A stretch of 9,671 bases of DNA from Syntrophaceae bacterium (GTDB taxonomy: Bacteria; Desulfobacterota; Syntrophia; Syntrophales; UBA2210). The stretch is taken from contig JAUXBI010000039.1 in assembly GCA_030619435.1 (NCBI GenBank), positions 1-9,671 of the forward strand, in the 5' to 3' direction. Of the stretch, positions 1-5,825 are shown in pieces. The position numbers and the translations under genes are program-made. Every line of letters starts with the position of its first letter. Positions within the stretch are counted from its first letter, which is position 1. Under the pieces are notes generated by a model. It was given only the letters and a program-made list of their open reading frames with translations. It was not told where the DNA came from and did not search any database.

Positions 1-718
1 AGAGAAATTCGAAGAAACAGTCCGCGAGGGTGGAGGCAGTGTAAAGCTGCTCGAAGGTTATGGCCTGACCGAAGCGGTTACTGCCATTATGGCTACCCCC
101 ATAAATGATTACAGAGAGGGAAGCATCGGTGTGCCGTTCCCGGATATGCTGGCAAAAGTGGTAAAAAGTGATACCACTGAAGAGGCGCCGCTGGACGAAG
201 ATGGGGAACTGTGTGTCAGCGGTCCGGCGGTCATGCTCGGATATCTCGATCAGCCGGAAGAAACCGCCAATACACTGAGAGAACATCCCGATGGAAGAAT
301 TTGGCTCCATACCGGTGACATCGCCAGCATGGACGAGGACGGATTCTTCTATTTCAAACTGAGACTGAAAAGAATGATAAAGTCATCGGGAATGAACGTA
401 TATCCCGCGCAGGTGGAAGCAATCCTCTACGACCACCCGGATGTATCGGAGGTCTGCGTCATAGGAGTGCCTGACAGAGTCCAGGTGGAAAAGGTCAAGG
501 CCTTCGTGATCATGAAGGATCCCTCAAAGGAAACGGAGGAGATGAAGGAGGAGCTCACGGCCCACTGCAGAAAATCCCTGATTAAATGGAGTTGTCCGAG
601 GGAAGTGGATTTCTGCAGTGAACTTCCACATACCCTCGTCGGAAAGATAGCATACAAGAAACTTGAGGAAGCGGAACTCGAAAATCTGAGGGCAAGAGGT
701 GAATATACAGGGGAGTAA
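1..718 (+). CDS. Acyl-CoA synthetase (AMP-forming), C-terminal part, cut by window start
   Basis: The frame is open from base 2 and ends at TAA 716-718, giving 238 visible residues; the N-terminal half lies outside the window. Adenylate-forming (ANL) motifs appear in order: EGYGLTEA at visible residues 18-25 (A5), TGD at 104-106 (A7), LKRMIKSSGMNVYP around 122-135 (A8 hinge into the C-terminal lid) and TLVGKIAYKKL at 211-221. K215 of the last motif is the expected adenylation lysine. Family members activate a carboxylic acid with ATP and CoA to the acyl-CoA plus AMP and PPi in the cytoplasm. At A8 the usual G-R-x-K-D reads L-R-L-K-R, so the hinge aspartate position is arginine; this looks like a subfamily variant, not damage. 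The substrate pocket is mostly outside the window. Neighbours suggest it feeds a beta-oxidation-like route (inference). Class assignment is firm; substrate unknown. Confidence 0.93.
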   Translation, partial: EKFEETVREGGGSVKLLEGYGLTEAVTAIMATPINDYREGSIGVPFPDMLAKVVKSDTTEEAPLDEDGELCVSGPAVMLGYLDQPEETANTLREHPDGRIWLHTGDIASMDEDGFFYFKLRLKRMIKSSGMNVYPAQVEAILYDHPDVSEVCVIGVPDRVQVEKVKAFVIMKDPSKETEEMKEELTAHCRKSLIKWSCPREVDFCSELPHTLVGKIAYKKLEEAELENLRARGEYTGE

Positions 719-788
719 ATCCCCCTGATCTCCTGACGTACTAAGAATTAATACACTCGTAAAAAGTCGAAATATACATAATTCTGTC

Positions 789-847
789 ATTCCCGTGAAA
801 ACGGGAATCCAGTGTTTTTAATAAGTAGCTGTGAGCTTCTGGATTCC
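789..847. repeat. Nested inverted repeat (attcccgt/acgggaat element)
   Basis: ATTCCCGT (789-796) and ACGGGAAT (801-808) form a perfect 8-bp stem with a GAAA loop. The right arm is reused: GGAATCCAG (804-812) is the exact reverse complement of CTGGATTCC (839-847), so a second, competing hairpin encloses a 26-nt loop. Repeats of this 'tcattcccg..cgggaatccag' style are, from memory, common as multicopy REP/MITE-like elements in delta-proteobacterial genomes. Copy number cannot be seen here. No coding potential. Confidence 0.65.
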
Positions 848-950
848 CCCTCCCCTGGCGGGAGGGGATCAAGGGGAGGGGGGATGTAAGTAAGTGAAAT
901 AACGTTATATTCACCCTCACCCCATCCCCCTCCCTTCAAGGGAGAGGGGG
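846..950. repeat. G/C-skewed inverted repeats upstream of enoyl-CoA hydratase
   Basis: Three pairings are visible. CCCCTCCC (847-854) pairs with GGGAGGGG (860-867) around a 5-nt loop. CCCCCTCCCC (846-855) can instead pair with GGGGAGGGGG (873-882). Further on, the C-rich arm at 926-936 pairs with the G-rich arm 938-949 (CCCTT/AAGGG core with one bulged A at 945). That last hairpin is followed by TATTTT at 951-956, so it could also slow or end transcription. Between the blocks is a 10-bp palindrome ATAACGTTAT (899-908). With the 789-847 repeat this fills nearly all of the 257-bp gap, suggesting a mobile or REP-like insert between two genes. Confidence 0.6.
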
Positions 951-975
951 TATTTTGCATGGAAAGGATTGAATA

Positions 976-1791
976 ATGTCCGAGTATGGTATTCGCCTTG
1001 AATTTACGGATCATATTGCGGTTATCACCATTGATCGCCCGCAAAGAATGAACACTTTTAATCAGATAATGTGGTCTGAACTTGAACGGGTTGTGGCAAA
1101 ACTACGGGAAAATCTGCCACGGGTTATTGTGCTGACAGGTGCCGGCGACAAGGCTTTCAGCGCTGGTTTTGACGTCAACATCGATAACCCGCAAGTATCC
1201 AACCTGGTCGAAGCGGTCCAGAAACATGATCGCTCTCCTGTCGAAAAATTAATAAGGCGTATTCGTACGGCAGTTGACGGTTTGGTCTGTCTGCCCGTTC
1301 CTGTCATTGCCGCCATCAATGGCAAGGCCTATGGGGGAGGAGCGGAGCTTGCGGTTAGATGCGACTTGAGGGTTATGGACCCTGATGCCGTTATCAGTTT
1401 CTCGGAAGTCCGTCTGGGACTCATGCCGGACTGGGGTGGAACAGCAACGCTTGCCCGGCTGGTTGGTCCGGCAAAGGCCGCCGATATGATACTCACTGCA
1501 CGGGAGGTTAATGCCAAGGAGGCACTCGCTCTCGGCTTAATCAATCGCATAAGTTCACCGGCCAGGGTTCTTGAGGAGTCTGTCAAACTGGCTGAAACAA
1601 TTGCCGGCAATGGGCCACGCGCTGTCCGCTCCGCTCTGCAGGTAATTCGATCAGCCTGCGGTATACCCTTACAGGAAGCCCTCGAGCTGGAAACAGAAAG
1701 TGCGACCACTCTCGTCACATCGGGAGAATGCTACCATGGGATATCCGCCTTCCTCTCAAAGGAAAAACCCCTGTTTCCGGATATAGAGTAA
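976..1791 (+). CDS. Enoyl-CoA hydratase/isomerase family protein (crotonase fold)
   Basis: A 271-residue crotonase-superfamily protein, the usual length. The first oxyanion-hole segment is AFSAGFDVNI (60-69). The second is NGKAYGGGAEL (115-125), with the GGG at 120-122. The two acid/base glutamates of rat mitochondrial hydratase (E144 and E164) correspond to E124 in GGGAEL and E144 in FSEVRLG. Having both favours hydration of a 2-enoyl-CoA to 3-hydroxyacyl-CoA over a pure isomerase or other crotonase activity, though the fold is promiscuous. One oddity is LMPDWGGTATL at 149-159 where the classic enzyme has a PGAGG motif. The start ATG has AAGGA at 964-968, seven bases upstream. It lies downstream of the CoA ligase, separated by a repeat-filled gap, and converges on etfA. 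Chain-length preference is not predictable from sequence alone. Confidence 0.93.
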   Translation: MSEYGIRLEFTDHIAVITIDRPQRMNTFNQIMWSELERVVAKLRENLPRVIVLTGAGDKAFSAGFDVNIDNPQVSNLVEAVQKHDRSPVEKLIRRIRTAVDGLVCLPVPVIAAINGKAYGGGAELAVRCDLRVMDPDAVISFSEVRLGLMPDWGGTATLARLVGPAKAADMILTAREVNAKEALALGLINRISSPARVLEESVKLAETIAGNGPRAVRSALQVIRSACGIPLQEALELETESATTLVTSGECYHGISAFLSKEKPLFPDIE

Positions 1792-1867
1792 ATAAAGAAG
1801 GTATGGCGCGACAGGCAGCTGAAAGTATAATCGAGAATGCCGGAAAATTCAGACTGCTTTCAAATAA

Positions 1868-2848
1868 CTATCTGGAAATCTCCACCAGTTCGAGAAGAGC
1901 GGGGATGAATTCGGTCAGATCCTCCACTATGCAATAGTCGGCTATGTTGAAGATGGGTGCATGTGGGTCGATGTTTATCGCGATCACCATCTGCGAGTCC
2001 TTCATCCCTGATATGTGCTGAATGGCTCCGGATATCCCGCACGCAATATATAATCCGGGTGAAACGGTTTTTCCCGTGAATCCTATCTGGTGTTTATGCC
2101 CGAGCCACCCCAGATCGCACACGGATCTTGACGCGCCCACCGCTCCCCGGGAGAATATGCCGGCCAGTTTCCGTATCATTTCCAGATTTTCTTCCTTCCC
2201 GATACCCCTCCCGGCAGATACAATAACGTCGGCCCCCGGCAGCTCCGATTCTCTTTCCCCGGGCGCTTCCATGAGTGTTATTTCTGATGCACCCAATGCA
2301 AGGTTTGCCTTAACCATGCGCACAGAACCCGCGATGAATGCTTCTTCAACAGATGCTGTCCAGGCTCCGGGCAACACGGTAAGTACTGCTCTTTGCGTCA
2401 TGGAAACAAGTTCCGCGCGTATCTTCCCGCCCCACATGGATTTTGAAAAACAAATTCTCTTTTTATCTTCGTGTATTTCCTCTACAGCCGTGATGCATGC
2501 TGCGCCGAGATCGACGGCAATCCCCGGGGCCAGGTCAAAACCCATGGCGCTGTGGGGCAGACAGACATACGCGGGGTTTATATCTTTGAGAACATCGAGA
2601 ATGGCCGACTTGAAGGGTTCGGCGCTGTACAGGTCAAGGGTCTCGGCCTCTATGCCGATCACGTCGATACCCGATGTGCGTGCGATCTCTTCCGCCAATC
2701 CGCGGATGTTCTTCCCGGGAATGATAATAATTTCCGAATGCGCGCAGGCAGATCCGAGTTCACGTGCAAAGGATATCACCTCATGGGTTGCCCGCGTAAA
2801 CCCGCCTCTGGACAGCTCCGCGATTATGGCAATCTTATCTTCCATCAT
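1868..2848 (-). CDS. etfA: Electron transfer flavoprotein alpha subunit
   Basis: A 326-residue EtfA that holds the electron-transferring FAD of the EtfAB dimer and accepts electrons from acyl-CoA dehydrogenases. Domain I is about residues 5-190; the FAD domain follows with GRGIG (213-217), ASR (239-241) and TGKTVSP (258-264). The EtfA family signature starts at LYIACGISGAIQH (266-278) and runs to N292. Residues matching human FAD contacts R249, Q262, T266, S281, H286 and N300 are present as R241, Q254, T258, S273, H278 and N292. F257 replaces the usual Gln just before that Thr. Two Met codons open the frame; the SD is weak (GAGAG about 6 bases upstream), so translation may lean on etfB, which ends 23 bases earlier. 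The protein is complete. Whether the ETF is bifurcating cannot be settled from this subunit. Confidence 0.96.
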   Translation of the reverse strand: MMEDKIAIIAELSRGGFTRATHEVISFARELGSACAHSEIIIIPGKNIRGLAEEIARTSGIDVIGIEAETLDLYSAEPFKSAILDVLKDINPAYVCLPHSAMGFDLAPGIAVDLGAACITAVEEIHEDKKRICFSKSMWGGKIRAELVSMTQRAVLTVLPGAWTASVEEAFIAGSVRMVKANLALGASEITLMEAPGERESELPGADVIVSAGRGIGKEENLEMIRKLAGIFSRGAVGASRSVCDLGWLGHKHQIGFTGKTVSPGLYIACGISGAIQHISGMKDSQMVIAINIDPHAPIFNIADYCIVEDLTEFIPALLELVEISR

Positions 2849-2871
2849 TTAAGCTCTCGTGCGGCGAAAAA

Positions 2872-3642
2872 TCATATCAGCGCCCTCTCGTGCAGAATCC
2901 TTATAAGGGCGCGAGCCTTCTCATTGCTACCGCCCTCCAGGAATACGCCCTTTGCCGATGCCTCGGGTCGCCGCATGGAAATCAATTGGTCCCTTCCATC
3001 ATCATCCCACAGATCATTAGCGTCGATTGTCCTGATCTCCTGGTTCTTTGCCCTCAGAACATTGGAAAGGGAGGGATATCTCGGGCGGTTTATGCCTGAT
3101 TGCACGGTAATTACCGCCGGCAGCGCAACCTCCATGCACAGTCTCTGTCCTTCTTCAATTTCACGCTCGATGTAAACGGATGTTTCTTCCCGGATTGTTC
3201 CGCGATGAATTACCGATGTCGCACACCGGATTTCGAGTATCGCGGCTATCATCTGCCCGACCTGGCAGTGCATGTCGTCCTCCGCCATAACGCCGGCAAT
3301 AATCAGATCGTAGTGTCCGGTCCCTGCGTAGGACGCTATGAGTGATGCCGTCTCAAAGGGACTCATGTATCTTTCTTCCTCCACCAGAATATGCGTGCCG
3401 GCCGCCGCTCCTCTCTCCAGGGCCTTCCTGAGCGTTGAAACCACCCTTCCGGGACCAACGGAGATAGCCTCGATCTCTGTACCGGGGATCTCTTCGCCTA
3501 TGCGAACAGCCTCCTCAAGGGCGAATTCATCGAAGCGGTTCATCCTGAAGGCGCCGCCGGATGCTATCCAGGTGCCCGTATTGTTAAAGGCTACTGTTCC
3601 TTCATTATCAGGAACCTGTTTTATGCATACAAGTATTTACAT
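2872..3642 (-). CDS. etfB: Electron transfer flavoprotein beta subunit; stop codon at codon 2
   Basis: EtfB carries the AMP or second FAD of the ETF dimer and the loop that docks on dehydrogenases. The first internal ATG (3541-3543) begins MNRFDEFALEEAV, a block normally about 30 residues inside the family. Reading upstream in frame gives an intact N-terminus, ILVCIKQVPDNEGTVAF and onward to FRMNRFDE, open to codon ATA at 3634-3636. Immediately before are TAA (3637-3639) and ATG (3640-3642), with GGAGGG at 3652-3657 nine bases upstream of that ATG. So the expected start 'ATG-Lys-ILVCIKQ' reads ATG-TAA-ILVCIKQ, consistent with one AAA-to-TAA change. From ATA the frame encodes 254 residues, the usual length. 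VMAEDDMHCQVGQMIA and EREIEEGQRLCMEVALPAVITV-type segments match the family. It is the first gene of etfBA. Function is sure; how, or whether, it is translated is not. Confidence 0.85.
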
Positions 3643-3651
3643 TATCGCTGA

Positions 3652-3657
3652 CCCTCC
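3652..3657 (-). promoter_or_regulatory. Shine-Dalgarno of etfB
   Basis: GGAGGG on the minus strand, nine bases upstream of the ATG at 3640-3642. It marks that ATG as the ancestral etfB start even though TAA follows it. It lies 15 bases from the ATA codon and more than 100 bases from the internal ATG at 3541-3543, and so supports neither. Confidence 0.7.
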
Positions 3658-3697
3658 TGCCGGCATGCACCCAATTCTCAAGGCCTGTCATGCCCGC

Positions 3698-3726
3698 AGG
3701 ATAATCGACTGGGCAGGATATTTCAA
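3698..3726 (-). promoter_or_regulatory. Candidate sigma70 promoter for etfBA
   Basis: On the minus strand, TTGAAA (3721-3726) is 17 bp from TATCCT (3698-3703), 5/6 and 4/6 matches to the -35 and -10 consensus. The transcript would start near 3691 with a leader of about 50 nt before the etfB ATG. The perfect palindrome at 3733-3746 ends 6 bp upstream of the -35. GCAGGATA occurs twice here (3696-3703 and 3713-3720). Predicted from sequence only. Confidence 0.5.
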
Positions 3727-3732
3727 GTAAAA

Positions 3733-3746
3733 AGCGAACGTTCGCT
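3733..3746. promoter_or_regulatory. Perfect 14-bp palindrome, candidate TetR-family operator
   Basis: AGCGAACGTTCGCT is its own reverse complement over all 14 bases. It sits between the divergent -35 elements of the etfBA promoter and the histidine phosphatase promoter, 6 and 10 bp from each. Operators with a GAAC-GTTC core are typical of TetR-family regulators of fatty-acid catabolism and efflux, and such a regulator is encoded in the rightward operon at 5826. That it binds here is an inference. A perfect unspaced palindrome is a poor RNA hairpin, which favours a DNA-binding role. Confidence 0.6.
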
Positions 3747-3756
3747 CTATTTTTTG

Positions 3757-3785
3757 TTGACATGCCCGCCTCCGTGTTTTATAGA
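3757..3785 (+). promoter_or_regulatory. sigma70-type promoter of the phosphatase-dehydrogenase-kinase operon
   Basis: TTGACA (3757-3762, perfect -35) is followed after exactly 17 bp by TATAGA (3780-3785, 4/6 match to the -10). This is the best promoter match in the window. Seven bases after the -10 hexamer lies the A of the ATG at 3793, so the predicted transcript starts at or next to the start codon, with little or no leader. Confidence 0.6.
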
Positions 3786-3792
3786 GTTCTCC

Positions 3793-4503
3793 ATGAGCAT
3801 AATCTATATGATACGACATGGTCAGGCATCTTTCGGAGAGGATAATTATGACAGGCTTTCCGAAAAAGGTGTGCGACAGGCCGGAATTCTGGGAGAACAT
3901 CTGATCAATACAGGACTACGCGCTGATGCATTATATTCCTGGACGCTGCAGCGTCAGCAGGCAACCGCGAAAGAGGTCATCAGCCGTTTTAAGGAACATG
4001 GAATTGACGCGCCGGGACACTCTCTGTGTGAATCCCTCAACGAACTTGACGCCCGTGCCGTTCTGATATCACAGATTCCCGATATGATCAGCGAAAACCC
4101 GTCTGTGAAAGATGATCTGGACAGGATATACACCGACGAAAAATCCTTCAAGCGAATCTTCGAGGAGGCAATGCTGCGATGGGTATCGGGCGATTTTGAG
4201 AAGCCTGACGTAGAATCGTGGGATACATTCTCATCGAGGGTGTGGAAGGGGATTAAAGATATAATGTCAAGACATAACAAAGGGGAAAAGATTTTGCTGT
4301 TCACCTCGGGTGGTCCCATAGCCGCGACAATGCAGAAACACCTGGGGCTGTCCAACGAGCACACAATCAGACTCAGCTGGCAGATTGCTAATACATCCAT
4401 TACGCGGTTTGTTTATAACAGCAGTGGGATTGCCCTGGCAGGATTTAATGAAATATCCCATCTTGAACTGCAAAAAGAAAAGAATATTGTAACATACCGC
4501 TAA
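3793..4503 (+). CDS. Histidine phosphatase (phosphoglycerate mutase-like) family protein, atypical active site
   Basis: A 236-residue branch-1 histidine-phosphatase-superfamily protein. The phospho-accepting motif is at the N-terminus: MIRHGQ, with H9. A second arginine segment is TLQRQQATA (51-59) and an acidic element is LNELDAR (82-88). The position that normally carries the second pocket histidine (a V-x-x-H-G-type strand) reads LLFTSGGPIA (168-177), placing Ser172 where His is expected. Such proteins remove or transfer phosphate on small molecules; with this change the activity could be weak or altered. The ATG at 3793 is chosen because MSIIYMIRHG matches the family start; an upstream TTG at 3754 would add 13 proline/cysteine-rich residues and begin inside the promoter. 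No SD is visible. It heads the operon with the dehydrogenase 88 bp downstream. A link to phosphorylated acyl-CoA intermediates is conjecture. Confidence 0.87.
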   Translation: MSIIYMIRHGQASFGEDNYDRLSEKGVRQAGILGEHLINTGLRADALYSWTLQRQQATAKEVISRFKEHGIDAPGHSLCESLNELDARAVLISQIPDMISENPSVKDDLDRIYTDEKSFKRIFEEAMLRWVSGDFEKPDVESWDTFSSRVWKGIKDIMSRHNKGEKILLFTSGGPIAATMQKHLGLSNEHTIRLSWQIANTSITRFVYNSSGIALAGFNEISHLELQKEKNIVTYR

Positions 4504-4513
4504 TAAATCACAA

Positions 4514-4552
4514 CCGCGTAAAGTTATAGAATGCCGCAACTTTGTTATGCGG
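4514..4552 (+). other. Intergenic hairpin with two alternative folds
   Basis: Between the phosphatase stop and the dehydrogenase RBS, CCGC (4514-4517) plus AAAGTT (4520-4525) can pair with AACTTT (4538-4543) plus GCGG (4549-4552). Alternatively CCGC-AAC (4534-4540) pairs with GTT-(at)-GCGG (4544-4552). No T-run follows, so it is not a normal terminator; it may be an RNA processing or stability element, or chance. Confidence 0.3.
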
Positions 4553-4591
4553 GATTTACGAAGCCTGAAACCATTTTAGAGGAGGTTTACC

Positions 4592-5800
4592 ATGGATTTC
4601 AATGTTCCTGAAAAGATAAAGATAATAACTGGAATGATGGATGAGTTCGTAGAAAAAGAGATCATCCCCCTTGAACCGGAGTTCCTGACTAAGACCTTCA
4701 GAGAGATGTTACCCGTCCTCGAGGATAAGAGAAAGATGATAAAACAGATGGAGCTGTGGGCACCCAACCACCCTGAAGAATATGGCGGCATGGGTCTTAA
4801 CCTTGTTGAGCACGCCTTTGTATCGGAATCTCTGGGAAGATCTCCTCTCGGGCATTATATATTCGGCTGCCAGGCGCCGGATGCCGGTAACATAGAGATA
4901 CTGCACCTCTATGGCACCGATGAACAAAAAGGGGAATATCTCAGGCCCCTGGTGGATGGCAGGATAAGAAGCTGCTTTTCAATGACGGAGGTGGAACTGG
5001 CAGGCTCCAACCCCGTGATGATGGACACGACCGCCATCAAAGATGGCGATGATTATGTTATCAACGGTCAGAAATGGTACTCAACTGCGGCAGACGGTGC
5101 CGAATTTTCCATAGTCATGGCGGTTACCAATCCCGACGCCCCGTCCTATATGCAGGCCAGCATGATAATTGTGCCGATAGACACCCCGGGGTTCAATCTT
5201 GTGAGGAACATACCGGTAATGGGCCATGTCGGGGACGATTACGCATCCCACAGTGAAATATTGCTCCAATCGTGCCGCGTACCGCGGAAAAACCTCCTGG
5301 GACCTGAAGGACATGGATTCGTAATCGCGCAGGAGCGCCTCGGACCAGGCAGAATACATCACTGTATGAGATGGATCGGCATATGTAACAGGGTTTTTGA
5401 CCTTATGTGCAAGAGGGCCTCCGAAAGAATGATTTCCCGTGATGGAAAGACACTTGCCACCAAGCAGATAATACAGTCATGGATCGCGGAGTGCGCCGCA
5501 AATATCCAGGCCGCACGCCTGATGACACTCAATGCCGCGTGGAAAATCGAAGAGCTGGGAGTGAAGGAGGCAAGGGAAGACATAGCGCTCATAAAGTTCT
5601 TCGTGGCCAATGTGATGCAGGATGTCATAGATAAGGCCCTGCAGGTACACGGCGGCCTGGGTATGACTGATGATGTTATAATTCCATTCTTCTACAGGCA
5701 TGAGCGCGCCGCAAGGATATATGACGGAGCTGACGAGGTGCACAAGATGTCGGTTGCGCGGAGAATCCTGAGAAGATACGAAGACAGGGACGTCAGATAG
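4592..5800 (+). CDS. Acyl-CoA dehydrogenase family protein, ACAD10/ACAD11 (LvaC-like) type
   Basis: A 402-residue acyl-CoA dehydrogenase-fold flavoprotein: N-terminal helices (1-125), beta domain opening with SCFSMTE (127-133), C-terminal helical domain from about 240. Several stretches recall the dehydrogenase domain of human ACAD11 rather than ordinary fatty acyl-CoA dehydrogenases: CQAPDAGNIE (93-102), LGPGRIHHCMR (250-260), SWIAE (296-300) and DGADEVH (378-384). D378 stands where medium-chain dehydrogenase has its catalytic Glu. Enzymes of this branch act on 4-phosphoacyl-CoA, eliminating phosphate to give an enoyl-CoA, as shown for ACAD11 and for LvaC of P. putida. The start is fixed by a strong SD, AGGAGG at 4580-4585, six bases before ATG. 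The TetR gene follows closely and the matching kinase is at 6571. Fold certain, subfamily likely, substrate unknown. It could still be a plain dehydrogenase using the nearby ETF. Confidence 0.92.
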   Translation: MDFNVPEKIKIITGMMDEFVEKEIIPLEPEFLTKTFREMLPVLEDKRKMIKQMELWAPNHPEEYGGMGLNLVEHAFVSESLGRSPLGHYIFGCQAPDAGNIEILHLYGTDEQKGEYLRPLVDGRIRSCFSMTEVELAGSNPVMMDTTAIKDGDDYVINGQKWYSTAADGAEFSIVMAVTNPDAPSYMQASMIIVPIDTPGFNLVRNIPVMGHVGDDYASHSEILLQSCRVPRKNLLGPEGHGFVIAQERLGPGRIHHCMRWIGICNRVFDLMCKRASERMISRDGKTLATKQIIQSWIAECAANIQAARLMTLNAAWKIEELGVKEAREDIALIKFFVANVMQDVIDKALQVHGGLGMTDDVIIPFFYRHERAARIYDGADEVHKMSVARRILRRYEDRDVR

Positions 5801-5809
5801 GCGTCGCAT

Positions 5810-5819
5810 ATTCCGGAAT
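5810..5819. promoter_or_regulatory. 10-bp palindrome just upstream of the TetR gene
   Basis: ATTCCGGAAT is a perfect 10-bp palindrome ending 6 bases before the ATG at 5826. It could be an autoregulatory site, but its core differs from the 3733-3746 palindrome, and a 10-bp palindrome has a fair chance of arising randomly. Confidence 0.25.
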
Positions 5820-5825
5820 GGATGA

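Noticed and set aside
1803..1937. Plus-strand frame beginning MARQAAESIIENAGKF after the hydratase stop
   Set aside because: Its second half is antisense to etfA, the purine run before the ATG is too close to act as an SD, and it shares frame with a longer shadow of the hydratase. At most a remnant; not supported as a gene.
2022..2852. Long plus-strand open frame of 276 codons across etfA
   Set aside because: It is antisense to a clear EtfA with family signature and FAD-site residues; the translated product is low-complexity and matches nothing I recognise.
3541..3543. Internal ATG as the true start of etfB
   Set aside because: The conserved EtfB N-terminus continues upstream in frame for 31 codons, and no SD lies near this ATG. 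A start here would remove the first beta strand.
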